Positions 1-6,700 of a stretch of DNA of 24,836 nt are shown here, piece by piece. Position 1 is the stretch's first letter, and every line of letters begins with the position of its first letter. The stretch is from Thiomicrorhabdus sp965602805 (GTDB lineage: Bacteria; Pseudomonadota; Gammaproteobacteria; Thiomicrospirales; Thiomicrospiraceae). Made by a program: the position numbers and the translations under genes. The notes under the pieces were generated by a model, which saw only the letters and a list, made by a program, of their open reading frames with translations, had not been told where the DNA came from and did no database searches. The stretch lies in NCBI GenBank assembly GCA_965602805.1, contig CBFCZK010000017.1, positions 1 through 24,836 on the forward strand, written 5' to 3'.

Positions 1-41
1 TATTTACTCAATGCAGCTTAAACCTCTACTTTTAACATCGG

Positions 42-1097
42 TTAAAAATGGGGGGGATTACACACCGTTTCTTTTTGTGCATTTGGCCGTTGACCTTGGC
101 CTGTTTCACCTGGTTTAGTGCCTCCACTTCCTACGGGGCTTCCAGGGCTTGTATGATCTGGAATTGCATCAAGATTTGCATTATAAGATTCAGGAGCTAG
201 GATTTTTAGACTATCAAAAGGATAGCTATAATCGACTCTCTTTATTCGCATAACAAGAAAACCTTGAGTGTTTCCTTGATTATCTTTCAACTTCACACCT
301 TGAACACCAATGTCCTTTAAATCTGAAAAAGGTAGTTCTGCTTTGGGTGAAATAAAAGGATAATTTTTCTCTTGAACAATTGAGCTTCTTACCAAATTAA
401 TTTTACTTTTAAACCCTTCATCTAATAATATCCGAGCCAAAAGATAAATATCTTTATCAGTATAATCCCTATTTATTTTTACCCACAAAGACCTTTCAAC
501 TTCTTGATGTCTCCACTCTAAAAAGACCTTGCTGCCTTCAGCATCAGAAAACCCATAATTAAACAGTTCATTTATTTGCTTCGCACTTCTTGCATAAAAG
601 TAACGAATTATTTCCATAGTCGGAATAAAAACATCCATAGTGTCTAAACCGACCTTACAGTTTTTAAGACAAAGAACTTTGGGAATAAATGGTTTTAATA
701 CCTTGTAATTAAGGTATTGCTTACTGAACGAACTTATTTTTGAACCATTTTGCTGAACTGTAATTTGCATTGACTTTATTGGAGCCCAGACTTTTTCGCC
801 ATTCTTCCAAACTGAACCAGATGTAAATACTCTTATATCTGTGCAGTTTAAAATAACTTCTATTTGTTCTTCTTCGACAATTTCAGGTGAAAAATAGTTA
901 TATGCAGGCATTTTATTGAGAGAGTTAAGGTTTTGATACTCTTCCTTAAACTCTACAAAAATTACAGTGACAGATGAAATTAGAAGATCTGTTTCATCCG
1001 CATTTTCATTTTTTTGCAAATCTCGAGGGCAAACAAGACGATAGAAGCGGTCTGATTTAAGCTTTTCTTTAATAGATTCAAAAATAAAACTAGACAT
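42..1097 (-). CDS. Unassigned transposon-borne protein, possibly TnsE-like in its central part
   Basis: This 351-residue protein starts 115 bp inside the presumed transposon end and is transcribed away from comM. I cannot name it confidently. It is soluble in appearance, with no membrane segment, and is richer in A/T codons than the core genes. A segment around residues 155-185 (IPTMEIIRYFYARS) followed by an acidic/aromatic stretch loosely recalls the IPQLELARSLF region of the N-terminal half of Tn7 TnsE. The last 40 residues are a Pro/Gly/Gln-rich low-complexity tail. The position next to the end is where tnsA sits in Tn7, but I see no TnsA-type restriction-endonuclease pattern. The stop lies just after a run of seven C (minus strand), so the exact C-terminus is sensitive to a one-base indel. 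Adding one C gives only a short different tail before another stop near position 5. It could equally be a cargo gene of unknown function. Confidence 0.6.
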   Translation of the reverse strand: MSSFIFESIKEKLKSDRFYRLVCPRDLQKNENADETDLLISSVTVIFVEFKEEYQNLNSLNKMPAYNYFSPEIVEEEQIEVILNCTDIRVFTSGSVWKNGEKVWAPIKSMQITVQQNGSKISSFSKQYLNYKVLKPFIPKVLCLKNCKVGLDTMDVFIPTMEIIRYFYARSAKQINELFNYGFSDAEGSKVFLEWRHQEVERSLWVKINRDYTDKDIYLLARILLDEGFKSKINLVRSSIVQEKNYPFISPKAELPFSDLKDIGVQGVKLKDNQGNTQGFLVMRIKRVDYSYPFDSLKILAPESYNANLDAIPDHTSPGSPVGSGGTKPGETGQGQRPNAQKETVCNPPHF

Positions 1098-1142
1098 GCC
1101 GCCTCACACTAAACTGTAGACGGTATAGAAGATGAGTTAAAA

Positions 1143-1200
1143 CTATTATTAAATAATTTTGTATATTATCGTTTAATTTTGTAATTATTAAATATTTTTG
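1143..1200 (-). repeat. Three tandem ~20-bp repeats at the transposon end, probable TnsB-binding sites
   Basis: On the minus strand three units follow each other without a gap: 1200-1182 (CAAAAATATTTAATAATTA), 1181-1162 (CAAAATTAAACGATAATATA) and 1161-1143 (CAAAATTATTTAATAATAG). Units 1 and 3 differ at few positions; unit 2 keeps the CAAAATT start and the ATAAT end. Closely packed ~20-bp sites just inside a TGT terminus are the known layout of the Tn7 right end. Binding by a TnsB-like transposase is inference. Confidence 0.65.
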
Positions 1201-1212
1201 GTGTTTACAACA

Positions 1213-2310
1213 GCGACCTAAAAGATCGTCTGGAAAAAAACCTGAAGGGGAAGGGTTCATAGCTGCCACTAACAAGCAGTTCGCAGGAAAACTTACTTGC
1301 TGATTAACACGGGAGATTTCAACCCGCTTACTCTCTAGTGGTTCACGCAAGGCCTCTAAAACATTGCGTGTAAACTCAGGCAGTTCATCTAAAAAAAGCA
1401 GACCATTGTGGGCTAAAGAAATTGCACCAGGCCTAGGAATTGAACCACCTCCAATCAGTGCTGCAGAAGAAGCTGTATGATGGGGATTTACAAAAGGTCT
1501 CTTATAAAAATTCTCACCACCTATCTCTTGACCCGTAATCGAATGAATCGCTGCACTTTCAATCGCTTCTTGCTGGCTCAACGCCGGTAATAAAGTCACT
1601 AAGCGAGAAGCTAACATACTTTTCCCTGAACCAGGCGGACCCACCATAATAAGTGAGTGATGGCCACTCGCGGCTACTTCTAAAACACGTTTAGCCTGTA
1701 GTTGACCACTGACATCGGCTAAATCTTGTGGATAATCCAGACTAGGATTACTTACATTAAGATCAGTGCTGGGTTGTGCTATCTGCTCGCCTAACAACAC
1801 TCGACAGGCGTCCTTCAAATCATCTATCAGCACGAATTTTGAGGACACGTCACTGACCGGCTGAGATAAAAGAGCTTCAGCAAGATTGCCTTCAGGCAAA
1901 ATACAAATTCTGGAGGCTGCATGCGCAGCCAGCAAGCTGGGCAAAGCCCCCTTGATTGCCCGTACTTCACCATTTAAGGCAAGTTCACCAATGAATTCAT
2001 AACGTTCTACACTACCGCACTCCAACTGTCCCGTTGCAATCAAGATTCCAATGGCAATTGGTAGGTCATAACGACCTCCGGACTTAGGCAAGTCTGCTGG
2101 CGCTAAATTAACAGTGATACGTTTAGGGGGAATCTGAAATCCAGAGCTGAGCAATGCACTACGAACACGATCTTTACTCTCTTTTACAGAAGCCTCAGGT
2201 AAGCCGACAATAGACAGTGAAGGCAAGCCATTACTGGCGTGTACTTCAACCGTGACAATAGGGGATTCAATACCATTTAAGGCACGACTGGTAATAGAGG
2301 ATAGATTCAT
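1213..2310 (-). pseudogene. comM: comM (YifB-family AAA+ helicase), 5' fragment cut by the transposon
   Basis: Intact ComM is a hexameric AAA+ branch-migration helicase that extends integration of donor DNA during natural transformation, about 500 residues long. Here 366 native residues remain. They hold the N-terminal ChlI/Lon-like domain starting MNLSSITSRALNGIE, the Walker A motif GPPGSGKS near residue 225, the Walker B region LFLDELPEF, and the AAMNPSPSGFF segment. Native sequence ends at the Arg of DDLLGRC. The frame then reads 40 residues of transposon DNA and stops at 1090. The distal AAA+ elements and the C-terminal Mg-chelatase-like domain are lost from this fragment, so it should not form a working helicase. 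The start at 2310 fits the family N-terminus. It lies behind ubiK on the same strand with about 36 bp between them, a pairing common in gammaproteobacteria. Confidence 0.9.
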
Positions 2311-2346
2311 AACTCGTGCGATATCCGAGTTAAAATTATGACTTGG

Positions 2347-2592
2347 CTATTTAGTAGAGGCTTCAAGTTCTGCCACCACCTTTTCTAAGGATTCTAACTT
2401 AGCACGGGTCTTCGCCAAAACGCCCGATTGAATATCAAATTCGTGGCGACTCACTAAGTCCATTTTTTCGAAGGTACGAGAAAGGGTTGACTTGATTTGA
2501 TCTTGAACACCTGACGGCATTTGACCTAAGCCTTGCGGTATGACTTCCGCTATCTTCTTAGCCATCTCTTCCATCTGTCTTGCATTTAGCAT
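2347..2592 (-). CDS. ubiK: Ubiquinone biosynthesis accessory factor UbiK (BMFP-domain protein, YqiC family)
   Basis: An 81-residue protein beginning MLNARQMEEMAKKIAEVIPQ and ending in a coiled-coil stretch (residues about 50-80, RAKLESLEKVVAELEAS). The small size, amphipathic N-terminal helix, central DxVSRHEFDIQ segment and C-terminal coiled coil are the signature of the BMFP/YqiC family. UbiK interacts with UbiJ and supports aerobic ubiquinone synthesis, probably at the membrane surface. It directly precedes comM on the same strand, the usual neighbour. No frameshift or unusual residue is seen. Confidence 0.9.
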   Translation of the reverse strand: MLNARQMEEMAKKIAEVIPQGLGQMPSGVQDQIKSTLSRTFEKMDLVSRHEFDIQSGVLAKTRAKLESLEKVVAELEASTK

Positions 2593-2747
2593 TTTGCCTT
2601 CCTAATAACGATATATATTAATATAAAACTATACCTTTTTCTATGCGGTTAAGCCACAACTACAACACCCCTACAATCTTCAATAAAACTCTGTTTAAAA
2701 TTTCAAATCCGACTAGGCATATTATCTTAGGCAAGTTATTTTCATGG

Positions 2748-2753
2748 TAGAAT
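2748..2753 (+). promoter_or_regulatory. Possible extended -10 element upstream of the diguanylate cyclase
   Basis: TAGAAT preceded by TGG gives an extended -10 pattern (TGnTAGAAT) about 50 bp upstream of the start at 2805, in the 212-bp gap between the divergent ubiK and cyclase genes. No good -35 box is visible at the expected distance. A second TAGAAT occurs at 2783-2788. This is a weak prediction. Confidence 0.25.
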
Positions 2754-2804
2754 TTGAATAATGAATTGGTTTGATTACGAAATAGAATAAAAGGGTTAAG
2801 TATA

Positions 2805-3869
2805 ATGTTTGATACTAAAGATTTGCCTGAAAAAGCGAAACGTATTTTTGGATTGTTAATTGAAGCTTTTGAAGAACAAAACATCAATCCTACGCCATTA
2901 AACTATTTTGTTTGGTACCAATACTACAAAGGTGACAACCCTAAGTTTCGTCAAGAGATGGACAGTGTACTAAACGACCCTTTCGGATATAACGACCGTG
3001 TAGGTAAGCGGCTTTATGATGAATATCTGACCGAATCGGAAGATGATAGTACTGAGTTTGATCGTGCATTTCGACGTCTAATCGATGTCATGGTGCGAAA
3101 AATGGATGCCTGGAGCAATAAGCTCTCAAGCCACACACAAGAACTTGATGAGTGTACGACTAAGCTTTCAGACCCCAATATCAATGCCGAAGATGTTAAA
3201 AAAATAACCAATACCGTTTTAAACACCGCTTCATCGATGAAAGAGAGCAGTGCAGCCTTTCAGGAAGAAATGAGCAACACAGCAGATTCCGTTAAAAAAC
3301 TACGCCAACAGTTGGTTGAAGCACGAGCTGAAGCCATGAAGGATGAGTTGACGGAAGTTGGAAATCGTAAGGCCTTTAACAATGCCATCGAAGAATTAAT
3401 GTTCAGCGCAAAAGAGAATCCAAATGGTTTATGCCTAGTAATGTCGGACATTGACCACTTCAAGAATTTTAACGACACCTACGGCCACCTGATTGGCGAC
3501 AGCGTTTTACGTTACTTTGCCAGCCTTATGAAGAAAACCAAAGGTGAAAATGAAACTATTTGTCGATTTGGTGGTGAAGAGTTTGTCATATTAATGGCGG
3601 ACAGCTCTATCGAGAAAGCCATTGAACGTGCAGAAGAAATTCGTATTGGGATTCAGGCAGCAAACCTTAAACAGAGGAATTCCGACAAACCTCTAAAGAC
3701 CATTACCTCTTCATTTGGTATCGCACAATTTCACGGCGACAAAGACGATGCGAAAAGTTTTGTGGCGCGTGCCGATGAGGCGCTCTACCTTGCTAAGGAA
3801 AAAGGCCGTAACCAAGTGGTCGATGAGACCCAATTGCCCGCTGAAAAACCAAGCGACTCTAAAAAATAA
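2805..3869 (+). CDS. GGDEF-domain diguanylate cyclase, cytoplasmic, without an I-site
   Basis: Makes cyclic di-GMP from two GTP. The 354-residue protein has no membrane segment. Residues 1-90 form a helical N-terminal region rich in aromatic residues (PLNYFVWYQYYKG), residues about 90-180 a long coiled-coil-like helix suited to dimerisation, and residues about 185-345 the GGDEF domain. Visible motifs are SDIDHFKNFNDTYGH (metal and substrate binding) and the active-site RFGGEEF, with GGEEF at residues 256-260. The inhibitory RxxD motif expected five residues before GGEEF reads G-E-N-E, so product inhibition at the I-site is probably absent. It is monocistronic, divergent from ubiK and convergent with the SPOR gene. 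The input signal of the N-terminal region is unknown. Confidence 0.92.
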   Translation: MFDTKDLPEKAKRIFGLLIEAFEEQNINPTPLNYFVWYQYYKGDNPKFRQEMDSVLNDPFGYNDRVGKRLYDEYLTESEDDSTEFDRAFRRLIDVMVRKMDAWSNKLSSHTQELDECTTKLSDPNINAEDVKKITNTVLNTASSMKESSAAFQEEMSNTADSVKKLRQQLVEARAEAMKDELTEVGNRKAFNNAIEELMFSAKENPNGLCLVMSDIDHFKNFNDTYGHLIGDSVLRYFASLMKKTKGENETICRFGGEEFVILMADSSIEKAIERAEEIRIGIQAANLKQRNSDKPLKTITSSFGIAQFHGDKDDAKSFVARADEALYLAKEKGRNQVVDETQLPAEKPSDSKK

Positions 3870-3878
3870 ACTTCCTAG

Positions 3879-3893
3879 CGGTTCGCGCTATCT
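3879..3893. terminator. Weak hairpin between convergent genes
   Basis: TAGCG-GTTCG-CGCTA forms a 5-bp stem with a 5-base loop, 9 bp after the cyclase stop and 44 bp from the stop of the convergent SPOR gene. There is no strong T run on either side, so its role as a terminator is doubtful. Confidence 0.25.
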
Positions 3894-3936
3894 CATTTAA
3901 TATCTGTAAACAGTAACCCTAAACAACAAACAATCA

Positions 3937-4641
3937 TCAAGGTTGTTGCACGGGTTTTGGAGCCTTAATGAGTAACGTACCCAAACCAATACGGCGCAAT
4001 TCATTGCGACGTTTATTTAAGACCAAACGATCATCAAAAGGTCCAATTCTCAAACGATAATAGGTTCTATTAGGTTTATGCAAAGCAGAGACTTGTAAAA
4101 CCTGACCTAATCTTGCTAATCTCTTCTGCTCTTTAAACGCAACAACCTCCGAACCAAACGTCCCTGCTTGAATGTAATAAGGCGTGTCCAACTTAACAGA
4201 AATCGGCTCCACATCGACAACAACCTCTGTCCGACTCAGCCCCTGATAAAAGGAATATTGTTGCATGGAGCTCTCCTCAGCAACAGGAGATAAGTCACCC
4301 TCAACAATGGTAGAAGAGAGTGTTATATCAATCGGTTTTTTAAGCACTTCAGGCTGAGGTGGTTGAAGTTTCTGAGAGACTTCTGCAATCGTTGCCGTGG
4401 TCGATTCTTGCAAGGCAACGGCGGATTGAAAAATGGTTTTTTCAGCGGGCTCCGTCGACTTAACACCTTTTGATACAAAGTGCTGGGTGACAAAAAAACC
4501 AATCAATAACACTGCAGAAACTAAAAAACCAGCTCCCCAGATTAAAGAAACAGAACGTTTCTCCAACTGATGACTGGTTTGCTGTGACTTACGCGTAAAG
4601 CCTTTTTTATTACTATGACCGTGTCGATAATCTCGAGCCAT
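3937..4641 (-). CDS. FtsN-like SPOR-domain cell-envelope protein
   Basis: A 234-residue bitopic inner-membrane protein. The short basic cytoplasmic N-terminus (MARDYRHGHSNKKGF, residues 1-30) resembles the start of FtsN. One membrane helix follows at about residues 33-53 (SLIWGAGFLVSAVLLIGFF), then a Pro/Thr-rich periplasmic linker, and a C-terminal SPOR domain at about residues 150-228 beginning PYYIQAGTFGS and ending in the FDDRLVLNKRR helix. SPOR domains bind denuded peptidoglycan at division sites. Its ATG follows the argS stop directly (TAAATG), so the pair is probably translationally coupled. An argS / SPOR-gene pair is common in gammaproteobacteria. Whether it is the true functional FtsN or a related SPOR protein cannot be settled from sequence alone. 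Confidence 0.85.
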   Translation of the reverse strand: MARDYRHGHSNKKGFTRKSQQTSHQLEKRSVSLIWGAGFLVSAVLLIGFFVTQHFVSKGVKSTEPAEKTIFQSAVALQESTTATIAEVSQKLQPPQPEVLKKPIDITLSSTIVEGDLSPVAEESSMQQYSFYQGLSRTEVVVDVEPISVKLDTPYYIQAGTFGSEVVAFKEQKRLARLGQVLQVSALHKPNRTYYRLRIGPFDDRLVLNKRRNELRRIGLGTLLIKAPKPVQQP

Positions 4642-6405
4642 TTACATCTTCTCTGGCGCAGACACACCAATAATTGCCAGACCATTTTGCAATACGTACT
4701 GAACGGCTACAATCAACGTTAAACGTGCCTGACGAGTATTATCATCTTCGACAATAAACTGACTGGCGTTGTAATAAGAGTGCAAAGCATGCGCCAAATC
4801 TTTTAGATAATAGGCAATCTGATGCGGCTCATAAGATAGTGCTGCACGCGCGACAATCTCTGGGTATTTAGCAAGTTCGGTCGCAATATGGGTTTCTTGA
4901 TCACTCTCTAGAACTTCCAAGCTTGCCAGGCCTGCTTGTAAATCAAGGTTGTAACCTTTTTCGATTGTTTGCTCTAATACACGGCAAATTCGAGCATGTG
5001 CATACTGGATGTAATAGACTGGATTTTCATTCGATTTTGACACCGCTAAATCCAAATCAAAGTCCATATGCTGTTCCGATTTACGCTGAACATAAAAGAA
5101 ACGCGCCGCATCAACACCGACTTCATCACGCAACTCACGCAAGGTGACAAACTGACCACTACGCGTTGACATCGCTAATTTTTCACCCCCACGGTACAGA
5201 ATCGCGAACTGAACCAATAACACTTCTAAAGCATCAGGATTGGTGCCCATCGCTGTCATTGCGGCCTTCACTCGCGGAACATAACCATGGTGATCAGAAC
5301 CCCAGATATCAATCAACAAATCAAAACCACGCTCAAGCTTATTGAAGTGATAAGCGATATCCGATGCAAAGTAGGTTTTTAATCCGTTATCACGGACAAC
5401 AACACGATCTTTTTCATCACCGTAGTCCGTTGAACGGAACCAAAGCGCCCCGCCTTTTTCATAAATTTTATCCGCCGCTTGTAACTTTTCAAGCGCCGCA
5501 TCAATCACTCCTGTTTCCATCAGAGCACGCTCGGAGAACCACTCTTCAAAGGTCACTCCAAATCCAGACAAATCTTGTTTAATGTCCGACAAGATAGAGT
5601 CAACGGCGGCCTTAAAAACCGCTTCATAATGCGTTGAACCCAATAGGTTCTTCGCTTTAACAATCAAACCATCAATATGCTTCTCTTTATCGCCATCTTC
5701 CTGACCTTCATCCGCTCTGACGCCGGCAAACACTTCTAAGGCTGTTTTCTTCAGCGTTGAGCCAAACTCCGCTTTGATACTTTCACTGATTTCAAAGATG
5801 TAGTCGCCTTTGTAACCATTGCTTGGAAAGGTAAAATCTTCGCCACAAAGTGATAAATAGCGTAACCAGACCGAGGTCGCCAATATGTCCATTTGACGTC
5901 CCGCATCATTCACATAGTACTCTTTAGAGACTTTAAAACCGGCAACACTGAGTAGATTGGCGACACTGGCACCATAAGCTGCGCCACGGCCATGACCGAC
6001 ATGCAATGGCCCGGTTGGATTGGCTGAAACAAACTCAACTAATACGGATTTACCTTGACCGACATTACAGCGTCCAAAGTCAGATTTTTCAGTTAATACT
6101 TTTTCAACAATCGCGAATTTTGCAGAATCATTGACAAAGAAGTTAATAAAGCCAGGACCGGCAATCTCTACTTTAACCACGGCAGGCTCATCCGCAACCA
6201 ACTCAACAATTTTTTCAGCCAAAGCACGTGGCGGCATACCTGCTGCTTTGGTCAACATCATGGCCAAATTGGTTGCAAAATCTCCATGCGCTTTATCTCG
6301 GGTATTCTCAATATTGATGCGTGGCGATAAGTCTTCAGGAATAATGCCCTGATCTTTTAATTGTTGAACCACATCGGTCAAAATTTGCGCAATTTGCTGC
6401 TTCAT
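4642..6405 (-). CDS. argS: Arginyl-tRNA synthetase
   Basis: Charges tRNA-Arg with arginine; class Ia synthetase in the cytoplasm. I chose ATG at 6405 (MKQQIAQILTDVV, 587 residues), close to the roughly 577 of E. coli ArgS. A GTG at 6438 would add 11 residues with no family support. Visible features are the N-terminal ArgS-specific domain; the HIGH-type motif in ANPTGPLHVGHGRGAAYG; SDIAYHFNKLERGFD in the catalytic core; the KMSKS-region equivalent KLAMSTRSGQFVTLRE; and the C-terminal anticodon-binding DALR domain ending in a highly hydrophobic strand. The downstream SPOR gene abuts it. Upstream lies a 295-bp gap holding the topA terminator and a long palindrome. Confidence 0.96.
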   Translation of the reverse strand: MKQQIAQILTDVVQQLKDQGIIPEDLSPRINIENTRDKAHGDFATNLAMMLTKAAGMPPRALAEKIVELVADEPAVVKVEIAGPGFINFFVNDSAKFAIVEKVLTEKSDFGRCNVGQGKSVLVEFVSANPTGPLHVGHGRGAAYGASVANLLSVAGFKVSKEYYVNDAGRQMDILATSVWLRYLSLCGEDFTFPSNGYKGDYIFEISESIKAEFGSTLKKTALEVFAGVRADEGQEDGDKEKHIDGLIVKAKNLLGSTHYEAVFKAAVDSILSDIKQDLSGFGVTFEEWFSERALMETGVIDAALEKLQAADKIYEKGGALWFRSTDYGDEKDRVVVRDNGLKTYFASDIAYHFNKLERGFDLLIDIWGSDHHGYVPRVKAAMTAMGTNPDALEVLLVQFAILYRGGEKLAMSTRSGQFVTLRELRDEVGVDAARFFYVQRKSEQHMDFDLDLAVSKSNENPVYYIQYAHARICRVLEQTIEKGYNLDLQAGLASLEVLESDQETHIATELAKYPEIVARAALSYEPHQIAYYLKDLAHALHSYYNASQFIVEDDNTRQARLTLIVAVQYVLQNGLAIIGVSAPEKM

Positions 6406-6530
6406 GAGATTGTCTCTTACCTTGAAAGTTGGGAACACACGAGGCGATTGCCTGAAAAACAGGCAATAACATCGTGCGTTTAAAATCTAACGGGCTATTT
6501 TACTAAAAAATGATGTTTTTAAGGATGTAT

Positions 6531-6560
6531 TTTAAACTCACCAGGCCTGGTGCGTTTAAA
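6531..6560. repeat. 30-bp near-perfect palindrome centred on ACCAGGCCTGGT in the argS leader
   Basis: The 12-mer at 6540-6551 is flanked by TTTAAAC on the left and GTTTAAA on the right. The whole 30 bp is its own reverse complement except for one mismatched pair. It lies 126 bp upstream of the chosen argS start and downstream of the topA terminator. It could act as a protein-binding operator or, if transcribed, as a hairpin in the argS leader. Confidence 0.85.
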
Positions 6561-6563
6561 AAA

Positions 6564-6600
6564 GAGGTGATTACGTCATATATCGCTCTTTATTCACCTC
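6564..6600. repeat. Inverted repeat GAGGTGA / TCACCTC in the argS-topA gap
   Basis: A 7-bp perfect inverted repeat (6564-6570 and 6594-6600) with 23 bp between the arms, next to the 30-bp palindrome. The gap from 6406 to 6700 holds no gene. It contains this dyad, the palindrome and the topA terminator. Confidence 0.4.
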
Positions 6601-6635
6601 AATACACCTAGAATTTAACCTTAAAAATGATCTAT

Positions 6636-6672
6636 AAAAAAACCACCAGGCCTGGTTAGGCCTGGTGGTTTT
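6636..6672 (-). terminator. Rho-independent terminator of topA, built from the 12-bp palindrome
   Basis: A perfect 14-bp stem (6639-6652 with 6659-6672) with a 6-base loop, followed on the minus strand by seven T (6642-6636). It begins about 30 bp after the topA stop. The left arm and loop include a full copy of ACCAGGCCTGGT (6644-6655), so the iterated palindrome has been incorporated into the terminator. Confidence 0.9.
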
Positions 6673-6700
6673 AGCAAAGCTCAAATTTCAATACAGAAAC

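Larger units (their letters stand above)
1..1212. mobile_element. Terminal part of a Tn7-like transposon inserted in comM (partial, runs off the left edge)
   Basis: The comM reading frame stops matching its family exactly at 1213/1212. From 1212 leftward, on the minus strand, the sequence reads TGTTGTAAACACC, so it begins with the 5'-TGT typical of Tn7-family ends. It then shows three tandem A/T-rich repeats (1200-1182, 1181-1162, 1161-1143) with a core like ACAAAATTATTTAATAAT, resembling the ACAAAATAG-type TnsB sites of Tn7. The flanking chromosomal pentamer GCGAC (1213-1217; GTCGC on the comM strand) is the expected 5-bp target duplication. The second copy and the other end lie outside the window. 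The insertion point, after the Arg codon of a Gly-Arg-Cys motif, corresponds to the AbaR/Tn6022 site in Acinetobacter comM. Assignment to the Tn7 superfamily is inference from termini and target; no transposase gene is visible here. Confidence 0.72.

Noticed and set aside
5..60. Possible programmed frameshift at the run of seven C near the end of the 351-residue gene
   Set aside because: A one-base shift adds only about 15 different residues before a stop, so there is no sign of a longer fused product.
2660..2887. Open frame between ubiK and the diguanylate cyclase
   Set aside because: It overlaps the cyclase start antisense and shows no protein-like composition.
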